A DNA stretch of 64,000 nt from Camillea tinctor. Its lineage: Eukaryota; Ascomycota; Sordariomycetes; Xylariales; Xylariaceae. The notes beneath the pieces are model-generated. The model was not told the DNA's origin. It saw only the letters and a program-made list of their open reading frames with translations, and did not search any database. Shown here piece by piece: positions 35,647 to 47,000 of the stretch. A program made the position numbers and the translations under genes. Within the stretch, counting starts at the first letter, position 1, and each line of letters starts with the position of its first letter. Where the stretch lies: positions 62,001-126,000 of the forward strand of contig MU394130.1 of assembly GCA_022578605.1 (NCBI GenBank), given 5' to 3'.

Positions 35647-36603
35647 TTCATAATGGGAGATATGGTATTGGAACAGGACGGTTCGTGTTTGCTGGGAACT
35701 TCCCCATCCCATACTGAGGGGGAGAAGATCATACAACCAATGCACATTGTGTATATGTTTGTTTCATCTGGTGGCAGCCGTACCGTACTGGCCTGGTGGA
35801 GATTTCTTTGTTTCTCTTGTGCAAACTTTGTGGTCGATCCTATACACATAATTGGTACATAGTCATCCCCCTTCCCACGTAATGGGATACATAAAGATTT
35901 TCTATGAATACAGTTGCAACCCAATATACAATGCATCCAGTGACTGCAAATGACTCGGGAAATGAAATAGTAATTGCTTCTTAAGTAGAAGATATTGGGA
36001 AAGGAGGGCTTCTAGGTGTCTACAACGCTTACATCATGTCTCGCACACAATCCTGTTACTGTATAATACATATGACAACATTTCATTCATGGATACTATT
36101 TTTTTTTAATTGCACTGCCCCTAAGGCCCTAAGGCATTGCTCATAAAACCCCTCTCCTAACCCGTACTTTGAGTTCATTGCTTCGTTTCGTTACTTTACT
36201 CCCTGGCGCCTAAGGAACCGTAGTCACCTATCCTATCCATCCCTAGAGCAATACTGCAGGACTGTATCCAGCAATCAACCACCCTTGATCGTGATTATAG
36301 ATGGGGGATAAGCCCGAAAAAGAAAATTATATCCACGGATTTCGAACTGAATGCTCTGGGTATATACTAATTTAGCGTGGCAAAGGAGTGCAAAACATTT
36401 TGAAGTTAGGGAAAAAGGGAAACTACACGCAACGAACATGCATCTCCGAATTAGAGGGAACCGCAACTCAACCCGTGCCAAGAGGGGATGTAACTCTCGG
36501 GTGTGATAAAAGTACGACTCTCCGAAGTTAGGTGGCGGTTATGATGGCATTAGGATGACATGAGGGGAAAATTCAAGAAAACAAGAAAAGGCTTCCCCCA
36601 TTA
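35647..36603. other. Intergenic spacer between convergent genes
   Basis: This separates the 3' ends of the MFS carrier and the hoxa13-labelled gene. No coding signal is seen. Confidence 0.5.
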
Positions 36604-39600
36604 TCATAGCTCGTCTTTAATTTGCTCAACCGTTTCCTTGACCTTGTTTGCAATAGACGAGGCGGAGCTACGGGCAGCATTGACAACAGAGCCTGCCGAC
36701 TCGGTGGCTTGGCCTGCTGCGCTGACTACGCTGGCAGAAGCGGCGTTCGCAACACTAGATGCTGAAGATGAACCTGTTGTGTAGGCCGCAGCGAGTCGGG
36801 AGTACACTGATTCGGTGAAGGCCGGCTCCTTACCGACGATTAACTCGGATACCAAGGAGCTAAGGGCTGAGTATTGTGATGACGCAGCATCAGTAGCTGA
36901 GGCAGCATAATCTCCAGCCAACGAGGTCGCCGAGGACACCTGGTTAGCCCCCGCATCCGCCGCGGACGCAGCATACTCGCCCGCAGAAGAATACAGGTTT
37001 TCATACCATGGGGTCGGAGTCGGTGCCCCGTATACCTGGGAACTGGCAACGCTTACCAATGAATCCCACTTTTCCCCAATGGCAGCGGCGGCGGCGGAGG
37101 CCGACTCGCCGGCAACTGATGCCACAGACGAGGCGGATTCCCGGACATTGGTTGGTGTAGGGGTGGCGGTTATTGAGCTCATTGCTGTCGAGGCCGCGGC
37201 CAAGAATTCAGAATAGCGAGCATGAGCTATGCCGATACCCGCGAAGTAATTGTGTTTGGCTTGGTCAAGGAGTTTCTCTGCCCTCTTCTCAGCACCTTCT
37301 AGATAGGTGCTAGGAGTAGGCTCAGCAGCACCGATGGCGATCTTTGCTGCTTCAAATTGCTGAGCAGCCCAATCGATAGAATCCTGCAAATTTTGGTGAG
37401 CGATAGACTGGGCCTTTTCCCAGTCAACAGATGGCACGGTCGGTATCGCCAGTATGCTCTTGGCTGTTGGGCTTCCGTAGATGCCCTCTGATACAGCAGT
37501 AACAGCAACACTTAGCCGGGAGTTGGCAGACTCCACTGCACCTAGGTATGCTTTGGTCACCGAGCTGAACATCTCTTCATGGACCGGCTTTGGCTCGCCC
37601 TTGATCTGAGCCGAGACAGCAGACATGGCCCGCGAGTAGTGATCGGCTGCGCCTGCTATGGCGGAGCTATACGCAGCTTGGGCAGCTGAAGTCATGCTGG
37701 CGGGGATGTCTGACTGGACTACGGATATCACGCTAGATGCAGATGAGTCTGTGTCGTCATCTAGTATTGGCTGTCGGGAGGGGACAGATTGAGCAGCAGC
37801 ACCGAAGAGGGCCGGCTTTACGGTGGCAGTGGTCGGATCTTCAGGCGATTGCACGTACTCGTCTGGCGATTCGACAATAGTCTCCTGGACTTGTTCGGGT
37901 CCATCCGCAGGTTCTGAGCTGGGCAGAGGTGTGTCGGTATCGATAGAATTTGTTTCCACATCAGCTGGCTCGGTTTCGGACAATGACACAATAACGGTTT
38001 CCGCCTCTTCTGGGGACTCCACGCTGGATTCGTCTTCATTTATAGACTTGCTCTCAGCCTTGCCATTGCCAGAGGGAGCCACTGGTTCTGCGCTCTCAGA
38101 GGCTTCAGCGGCCTCAGCAGCTTCGGTAGCTTTCTTTGCTACTTCTATGGCTGCCAGCTCCATCCTGGAACTGTCAAAATCGTCGGTGAGATCGCCAGCA
38201 ATGGCTTTCCAAGTTGCCACTTGCCTTAGCCGTCCTAGTTCTTCGGCTGTTGTCTTCGCGACACCCATAGCTTCGTCTTCGATATCGGAACCAGCGGCTT
38301 GGGCTGCGAGAAGGCCGGGATGCGTGGTGATCAGGTTCTTAAATTCCTCGGTCCAGTCGTCGAATCGTGCCTTGAGTTCATGATACTTCTTCCAGTCCTT
38401 GTAGGTCACTCCGTCCATCCAGGCCCACTTCATGCCGAGCCTCTGGAGCGCCAAGTCGCGGGTCTCTTCAAGGATAGAGAAATGCTCCTGGGCAGCCTTG
38501 GTGACAGCTACCTCGGTCTCCTGCTCGTAACTCTGGCGCCAATCACGGATGCCCTGGGCCTTGCTCTTGATCACTAAACCTGCATTGCGAATAGCCACCA
38601 CGAGTTCCTCATCTCGCTTATCAGCATCCTGGGGGTTTTTCTCAAGGATTGCTATGATAGTTTTCTTGAGGGTTTCCAATTCGGTTTTGGCAGCAGCCTC
38701 CAATTGGGAGACCAGCGACTTGCCCATGGTCATGGCGTTCCGTTCAATCATACGGGCCGCGATCTCATCAACCCGCTCCTCAATCTCGACTGCGCCCTCC
38801 TGCGCCGCCTGTGTGAATTTGCCTTCCCATAGCTCCAAATCTTCAGCAACTATCCTGGCCGTGCGCTCACGTACTTCTTCCGGAGTGCCGGACCCCTGCT
38901 TTTCCTCGACCTTGATATGTGATGCTGCCGCTTTTTGATCTTCGGCCATGATGTCATCGCCTACCACATCAGATGCCGGCCGGGAATCGGTGGTTGCTTG
39001 GGTATGGGACGTGACAGTGCTAGAAATAGTGGAGGACCTAGCCAACGTGGACTTGGGCGCTGAGCTGGTTTGGGATAAGTACCTGGTCACTGCGTATACG
39101 AAAGATGAGGGGGGGGAGGGGGGAGGCAGCAGGAAAGGAGAGGGGCTGCACTTGAAAAGAAAAACCAAAAACCAAAAAAAAACCACTTACGTATCTCCTT
39201 CTTCGGTTACTGACTTGGGCAGCTTGCTCTTATACCTGCCGAGGCGCTCCCCGATGCGTACTAGCTGCGGCTCAACCTTCAAGAGGTAGATATCTCGCAG
39301 GTGGGGCCAGACAGTAGAGTCGAGGAAGCTGTAGGTTCTCTTCCAGGCCCAGATAGTGGTGGGGATGGCGGTATTGGTGGTGAAAGCATAGACAACCTCA
39401 TAACCCTGGGCAGCATAGGGTTCCACGAAGAGGTAGCTTGGAAGCACATAGTCATGATAGGTCTGCATGGCGTTGGCTTGTGCAATGGTATAGTAAGGTG
39501 CAACTGCGTCGGTAGCCTTCTGAACATGGGGTGCTACTGTCTGGTCGTACTGCTCTTTTGCCAAAGCTTGATACTTCACCATCTGGGGCTGTATGTTCTG

Positions 39601-40155
39601 TTCCCATTGGGCCTGGCTAAAGGACTGAACCTGGGCCACTCGCGGCCCCCCAAACTTGACAGCATACGTGTGGCCAGGGGTGATAAGCGTCCGGTCGACG
39701 GCTTGGTAGTATGGTTTGGCAAGCTCGACATAGGGAGATGCGTAGGTGTCATAGTATGGGGTCAGATGGGGCGAGACAGCCTCCTTCAGATGGAAGTAAG
39801 GCTTGCAGATTCTAGGCGACGACTCGGTACAGGCCTCTAGGGTGGGAGGGCAGCGGAAGAGGATAGTGCATATGGAATACCAGGTTAATAGTCTGTTGTG
39901 AGAAGGAAGATCAGTATGATGATCTCAGACAGTAAAGCTAGGTTACATATAATTCACAGGGTGTAGAGTCACTAACCTGGCCACGAGGTTGAAGGACCAG
40001 GCAAAGAAACCACCTGTCCGTTTCTTCTTGGGTATAGGCTTCGCAGGGACTGCGACATGACCGTTTGTCCCGTTCAGGCCGTTGGCAGGCTGCTTAACAG
40101 CACTGAGCGAACCGTTTGCCCGGGGTTTCGGGTTTTCGTTCGGGGGAGTGGCCAT
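36604..40155 (-). CDS. Large conserved fungal protein of the family commonly labelled 'transcription factor hoxa13'
   Basis: Three exons: 40155-39977, 39892-39191 and 39082-36604, giving 1119 residues. The start at 40155 (MATPPNENPK) is the first ATG in good context. Order: a basic stretch (PKKKRTGG), one likely membrane segment (WSFNLVARLLTWYSICTILF), then Tyr/Pro-rich repeats (PYYDTYASPYVELAKPYY), a family core ending LVRIGERLGRY, a charged helical region (residues about 330-650, probable coiled coil), an acidic Ser/Glu stretch, and about 350 residues of Ala/Ser/Tyr repeats (SSATSLAGDYAASATDAASS). I see no homeodomain, so the common database label is misleading. I recall similar Aspergillus proteins under that label. 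The architecture suggests a membrane-anchored, perhaps organelle-associated, structural protein; the function is unknown. Confidence 0.82.
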
Positions 40156-40308
40156 GATGGTGATGGTGGATCGCAACCAGGCGTATGCTACATTAAGATG
40201 GGATATTAAACACACAAAACACTCGGAACTGGTATTGTGGTCAAGTAGGTAGGTTGTCGATGGAAGCTACACAATCGATGTGTTAACATCCAAAGCTTGC
40301 GTGGGTGT

Positions 40309-40378
40309 CTCTCTCTCTCTCTCTTTCTCTCTATCTGTCTGTCTGTCTGTCTCTCTCTCTGTGTGTGTGTGTCTCTAG
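40309..40378. repeat. CT / GTCT / GT microsatellite
   Basis: Runs of CT, then CTGT units, then GT, 154 bp upstream of the start of the hoxa13-labelled gene (minus strand). On the transcript strand it is GA/CA rich and lies in the promoter or 5' UTR. Confidence 0.8.
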
Positions 40379-41866
40379 GCAGAACCTGTAGTAGTTAACT
40401 TGACAGTAGGTAGGTAAGCATAGGTATGGTAAATAGGTAAAAGTAGGTAAAGTATTGAAAAGTAAACAAAGAATTTGAAAGGAGATAAGACTAGATTAGT
40501 TAAATACTGAAGTAGTAGATAACCATCGTGGTATGATACATACCTTGGTTTAAGTGGTGGCCTGTATTCTACTTGATAACCACATACAACTCGACAAGAC
40601 CACATTGACTTTTTTTTTCTCTGCCTTGTCTTTTCTCTTTAGGTAAAATAAACTAGGTCAAGAAGAGACGAAAAAGAGGATTGGGAAACGGGGCGGTGGA
40701 TATTCTTTTTCTTTGGTACGGAGTAGTTCGATGATGCGGTGGTCAGGGCGTTCGGACTTCTGCGGTCGCGTTTCGACTCCCTGTAAGAATTAGGGACGAA
40801 ATCAATTCGATGTTACCAGTGGTTCCAAATCCCACGCTTCATCTGCACCATGTTGGGGTCTGTCCGGATGCAAGGGGGGGTTTATTTCCTTTTTGTGTAC
40901 AGCTACTATACTAAGATGAAATTAGAGTATCATCACCACCAACATAACAGGGGAAAAAAATTAAAAGAAAAAAAAAGAAAGAAAGAAAGAAAGAAAGAAA
41001 AAAGAAAGGTGTTGAAGAGAACATGAATATAGGATGTAAAAAGACAAGTTAAAAAAGGATGGGAAGAACATTGAAAGGGAGAAAGAGGAAAGAGATCACT
41101 GACCTTATTCGATGTGAATAACAAGATAAGGAAATGGGGGTTTTTAGGTTAAGCGTTTTATGTATTAGATAGGCTGAAACAAGTTGAGGTGAACCTCAGG
41201 TTCACATCAATCGAAACATAGTAGTGGACCTTGGTTGGGATGTCTGAAAGCGGGATTGGGAGGTGGTGAAAGATAAGATACCCCAATGCAAACTGGAGTT
41301 CTGAACCTTAAAGCACAGCGAACTGGGTCACCTTATGTAGTACCTAGTAGCTGTAGTACCTAAGCACTAGGTAATAGTAGGTACTCCGTACACAATGCAA
41401 GCTTTCTAGGTTAATTGCTTTATATATATATACGAACTTCACATGTTCCCCCCAACCTTTATTGCCTTACGTTAACAGATCCTGAGGTATGTATTCTCGA
41501 TCTCTCTTATACGCCATCTACGTCACGCATGTGTAGAATATAATAGATTATATCTCATCTAGGCTGCCAGGTTCATGGTTATCAACATTAAATATAAAAG
41601 GCATCAAGGAGACTAAAGCCTATAGTTTCATTTAGGTCAGATACCTAGATGGATAAGTATGTACCTAGGTTAGGTTAGTATCTTTACCTATTTACCTGGT
41701 CCCACCTAGCTTCTAGGAGTATATCTGTGTATCTCTCTTGTTGATAATCTAGGTTTGATTCACTAAACGATGACCTACATACCCTATCTCAAAGGCTTGA
41801 TCACCACCGTTGCTACCGATGCTGATGGTCAACCACTTTATATCCCACCCTTATGCAAGCAGCTAC

Positions 41867-41886
41867 ACACACACACACACACACAC
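41867..41886. repeat. AC dinucleotide microsatellite
   Basis: About ten uninterrupted AC units in a non-coding spacer. Confidence 0.8.
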
Positions 41887-44026
41887 TAACTATATCACAT
41901 AGCAACCAACCAATCCCACCCACCCACCAGGTCAGCTTGACCTGCTGCATCATCTAGCGCGGCCCTATTATGTTCGAGAGACGTCATCTGGTTCGTCATT
42001 AATGACATGGAACGTCGTTTTTCGTGTTGCTTTTCCATGCATGTAGCTCGTTCCCTTTTTACTCACCCGTCCATCGTCTTACACGCCAAGTTTAGGTATA
42101 TATGCCCTCACAATCATATACCGAGGTTATAGAAGAACCTTCGATATCAATATTAAAATGCCCCCAGGCCTCCAAGCCTTCTTATGAGCCACTTTCTTTT
42201 TCCATTTTTCTTTCCTTTTCTTTTTTTGTTCAACATAATTGATGTCTTTGTCTGGATGATTATTATCACTTCAAAGTGGTGGGGTGCACTACAAATTACT
42301 GTGAAAATCACACCAATAACCTAGATTACAAACACTCTTCCAACAACTAAAATATATGTTACCATCTTCAATACTCTATAATAATCCTAGGCTTTATTTC
42401 TTAAACTATTTCTTCTCTGTGATTATACATAGTACCTAGGTAGGTATCATCAATTCTTGGTGGATATATTGAGATCACCTATGTAACCTACCTAGTACAC
42501 TACATATCTCGATGACGTCACTTACAGAAATCTAATTCCTAGTTACCTACAATAGAGTACCTATTGTTGAATAGAATGATTTCTCTGTCAAGTATTGCCA
42601 AGTACGGTGATAAGAAATAGAAATAGTAAAGTGGTAGTTCAAATACATATTTAAAAAAGGCCGTCTGCTCCGGCTACTTGGGTAAGTCCATAGGTACGGT
42701 ACATTACCTATAAGTTGTGGTCTATAGTCTATAAGAGGTTACCTAATATATAAATAACTCGCCTAACCTATAGTGTGTACCTAGTGTATAAATACCTGGA
42801 GCCTGGGTGTAAGCTGCAGCAAGCGGGGCTGGAAGTTGGCATGTCTCAAAGTGTAAGTAGGGCTCGGCCAAAGAAGAGAAGCCCATTAAGAAAAGAAAAG
42901 GGCACGACATCGGTTCCACTATTGGCGCAAGCAAGACAACGTAACCCCATCCAGCCCATGCAAATCCAAAGAAGTGATTGTATTGACTATTGACCGCCAG
43001 AGCAAGTCAGCAAGTCACCGTAATGCCGTCAAACATTGCCGTAGGGCTGCTGCACTCAACCAACGTGTTTAGTATGGAGTACATGTAAAATTACCATCAA
43101 ATGGGTATAGGTTATTTAGGTAGGGTTATTTTGAAACATATTGTACTTCTTTTACATGGAGCTCTACATACAGGTTACTTAAATTTACTCCAGCTGGAAT
43201 AGTATGTTCCAATTTAAAGTATTACATATTATGCATAAGTTGCATGTGGTATTTAAGATATCGAAGTACCTAAGTACTAGGTAGTTGGGGGGTTTTGTTC
43301 TTTGCGTTGAGGATGAAGTGGATACCCGTTGCCTGTAGTCCGTAGCGTACAGGCTGTTTCTGTTTCGTATGTACCTTATTAGCCTTGCTAAGGCCGCCAT
43401 AATACAGTTAGTACTTGCGGGAGACTCTCGGGGAAACTGAAACTTTGCCATAGATACAAAGTAACCTTGCTTACCTACTAACATTCAACCTACCCTACCT
43501 ACATTATTACATGTACCATTTGTCCCCCTTCTTCCGTGGTTTGCAACCATTGGAAATTCAACCAACAAACCTACACACGACAACAACAAGAACCATCACC
43601 ACGACTTGCCGACGACCACGAATACCACGAATAACGAATAAATATTATATTTTCGGTCCTCAATATCATTTCTTCTGTCTACAGCATTACTATACCTAAA
43701 CACAAGCTGCTCATAAGTATAATTGCGCAGATATAGTTATTGCTGCGGAGAAAAAGGAAAAAGGAAAAGGGAAAGAAAAAAAAAGGGCCATTTGAAGAGA
43801 CAAAGCCCAACAGCTCCCGCATCTCCCTCCCTTGACCGTTATTTCTGTTCTCGTTCCTCCCGCGGCTCCTGCCATCCTCCAACACCATCCCTCAATCCCT
43901 CCCATTCCGTTGATCGACATTATTCTACCCATGACCTTGACACACTCCTAGTAGCCCTCTGGGCAAAGAAAGTCTTCACGCTCTCTGCTAGCAGGTGTCA
44001 ATCTCCCGTTTTTGCCACCTTTCGTT

Positions 44027-47000
44027 ATGGATAACCATAACCGGCCGCATGATCACGGCCTCGCTCTCGACCATCATCGTCATAAACATCCTCGCGCACG
44101 ATCCGACTCCGACAGCACCATGGATGATCCCCCCGCTCCCGCCTCCGTCTCTGCTTCCGGCGCCGCTAGGTTCCAGAGTCACGATACTGCCGTCGACCCC
44201 GACACTTGCCGAATATGTAGAGGTGAAGGCACCCCCGAGGAGCCTCTATTCTACCCTTGCAAATGCAGTGGCAGCATCAAATTCGTCCACCAAGACTGTC
44301 TGATGGAGTGGCTGTCGCATTCGCAGAAGAAGCATTGCGAGCTCTGCAAGACGCCCTTCCGCTTTACCAAGCTATACTCCCCCGACATGCCCAAGCGCCT
44401 GCCCTATCATATATTCATCAGCCATATGACCAAGTACTTGTTCCGCAATATGCTCGTTTGGATGCGGGCAGCCCTCGTGGCCAGCGTCTGGCTCGGTTGG
44501 CTTCCTTATCTCATGCGCTCCGTTTGGTCCTTCTTGTTCTGGATTAGTGATGAGGGCTTCGGACCCGGCCCGCATGGACTTGATACCCGCAATGCGACGG
44601 CCTCGATGCGGACTACCGGCGACATGACCTCCCTCTCGGTGACGGGCACCACCACCTGCCCCTCGACTCCCCTGCTAGCCGCCACCACCACGGTTGCTAG
44701 TATAGGGGGGATCATTGACCAGATCCCAGTCTCTAACCTGTTAAAGGCCATTTCTAAGCCTCTGAACATTAGTGCAACCCAATCATGGCTTCGTATGCTC
44801 TTTGGCATGTCCACCACCACCACCGAAGGCACCCTCCCGAGCCCTCTGGGCAACCTGAACATCACACACTTCGACAAGGCGGCTATCCCTACGGTCCACA
44901 GCGCTTACCCATCCCTTCTCAGCGAGGTTTCCATCTTGAAAAACTTGACCCGCAACCCCACGATCAACCGCACTATCATTGCCGTGCTCGAGGGCCAGAT
45001 CATCACTCTTCTAGTCATTGTATGCTTTATATTGATTATACTAGTGCGGGATTATGTTGTACAGCAGCAACCCGAGATCAATATGCGAGCAGCCTTCGCC
45101 AATCCAAATCCGCTTCCCGCCGAGCCTCTGGAAATAGTACCGCACGTGCACGGTCAGGAGGATCATGACCAAGAAGACGGTGACAGTGACAGCAGTTCTG
45201 ATATGGCCCTTGACGGAAGAGATGACGAGAATGAGAGGCGAGATCGTAGGCCAGTCGTTGTCGGACCCCAAGACATACGTCAGCGGCCGATCGCAGCGGT
45301 TCGCAGGAGACCAACAAGGCAAAATGTCGCTTTGGCCAACGACGGAGTCCATCGTCTCAACGAATCCGAGCAACATACAACCGCACAGGCGAATGCAGCA
45401 CGGGGCGATTCCGCTGAAGATCGACTCCTAAACGGTGCTGAGGATGAACAACTGAGATCTCCTGCGGGAATCGACAGCGAGGACGCATCGCAGAGCACAG
45501 TAAAGGAGTATCTTCGCATTTACCGAGAGGCTGGTGGCGACCGGGATAGGATTCTCCAGATGATTCGTGACGAAGGTCTCGAATATCGTCTCCGGTATTG
45601 GGTTCGAGTAACCCACGCTATGGCAAATAATAGCCGAACCCCTTTTAACAATACTGGCTTTCCTGACCTTGCAGGAAGCTCTGGTGGCCACGAAGATAGC
45701 CAGCAAGAGCAGGTCCCACCCATGCCCACCCCTCTACAGACTACTAGAGCAGATAGCGATGGCTCAAGTTGGACTTGGGCTGATTCTGAAGAGAGCACGG
45801 ACGCGAACAACGCTTCAAATGGCAAAGGCAAGGAGAGAGATCAACCCTCGACGGAGGGTAACGCGAGCAAATTGGAGGATGTTCCTCAGTGGTCACCACG
45901 CCCGGATTCCCGCGACTCATTTCGGGAAGAACAGTATCCTGTTCTGGAAGCGCCCGTATTGGCGCCTTCGTATACTCGACCTCGGTCTGTTTCCGATGGA
46001 CCTCAAGTTTACAACAGCATCAATCCACTTGCTAATAACAGTTGGTCGTTCACTAATTTACCTTCTGATGGTGCTGTTGGTGAGTCGTCCGATTTAGCAA
46101 GCTTCGATCAAACATCTCAACCTACCCGGCCAGCTCCAACCTCGTCCGGTCCCATACCAAACCCCGACGCGATTGATGCGCTCACATCTGCCCGATCACA
46201 TAGTGACGACTCTACCCCAAGGGACGATGGTCATCGCCACCATGTAGACACGGCTCCCTTTCATGGTAATGGTGTCGGGGAGTCGGATTCTATTCCACAT
46301 GACAACGGTACAGCCAACAATATTTATGCGGGAGAAGGTGATCAAAACGGAAACCCGATCGCAACAGGCGTGCGTGTTCAAGAGATGGGACATGCTGCAA
46401 ATGCCATTGCGCAACGGCCAGGGGGCATCGTGGATCGGGTAGCCGATTTCATGTGGGGTGATGTAAATCCTGGGCAAGCCGATGCTCTACCCCAGGAGCC
46501 TGTCGACATTTTCGGCGATAACCAAAACGCCCCCTTCATGGATGCTGACCGCGACGGAGACATTATCGACGATGACGAAGTAGAAATGGCACCTGACGTC
46601 GTCGAAGCCGCTGTCGCAGCTGGCCTTGACCCTGAAGCCATTGACGATGCTGAAGATTTTGAGGGTATCATGGAGCTGATTGGCATGCGCGGACCGGTAG
46701 CAGGGCTTTTCCAAAACGCCATATTTTGCGCATTCCTGGTCTCTATTTCCATCTTTCTCGGAGTCTTTGTTCCCTATAATATTGGGCGTATAGCCGTCTG
46801 GACACTCGCCAACCCTACCCGGCTCATCCGAATGACCTTCAGCTTCGCTAAGTTCCTGCAGGACGGTGCGCTGTTCGTCGCTGGCTGCGTCTCCCACTTT
46901 GTTTTCAAAATGTTCAATAATATCAGGGAACTAGCTGGTATACATTACGGAGGGCAAACGATGAATGCCCTCATGACCAACGCGAAAGAGCTTGGTGTCG

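Larger units (their letters stand above)
40156..44026. other. Long intergenic region between divergent genes
   Basis: 3.9 kb without a recognisable gene. It holds CT/GTCT microsatellites (40309-40378), an A/G-rich run near 40950-41010 including (AAAG)n, and (AC)n at 41867-41886, plus many CCTAGGTA motifs. The final part is a pyrimidine- and A-rich leader for the Doa10 gene. Both flanking genes begin here. Confidence 0.45.

Noticed and set aside
40725..40800. tRNA-like stretch (gcgtttcgactcc resembling a T-arm)
   Set aside because: No 7-bp acceptor stem or D- and anticodon arms could be formed around it.
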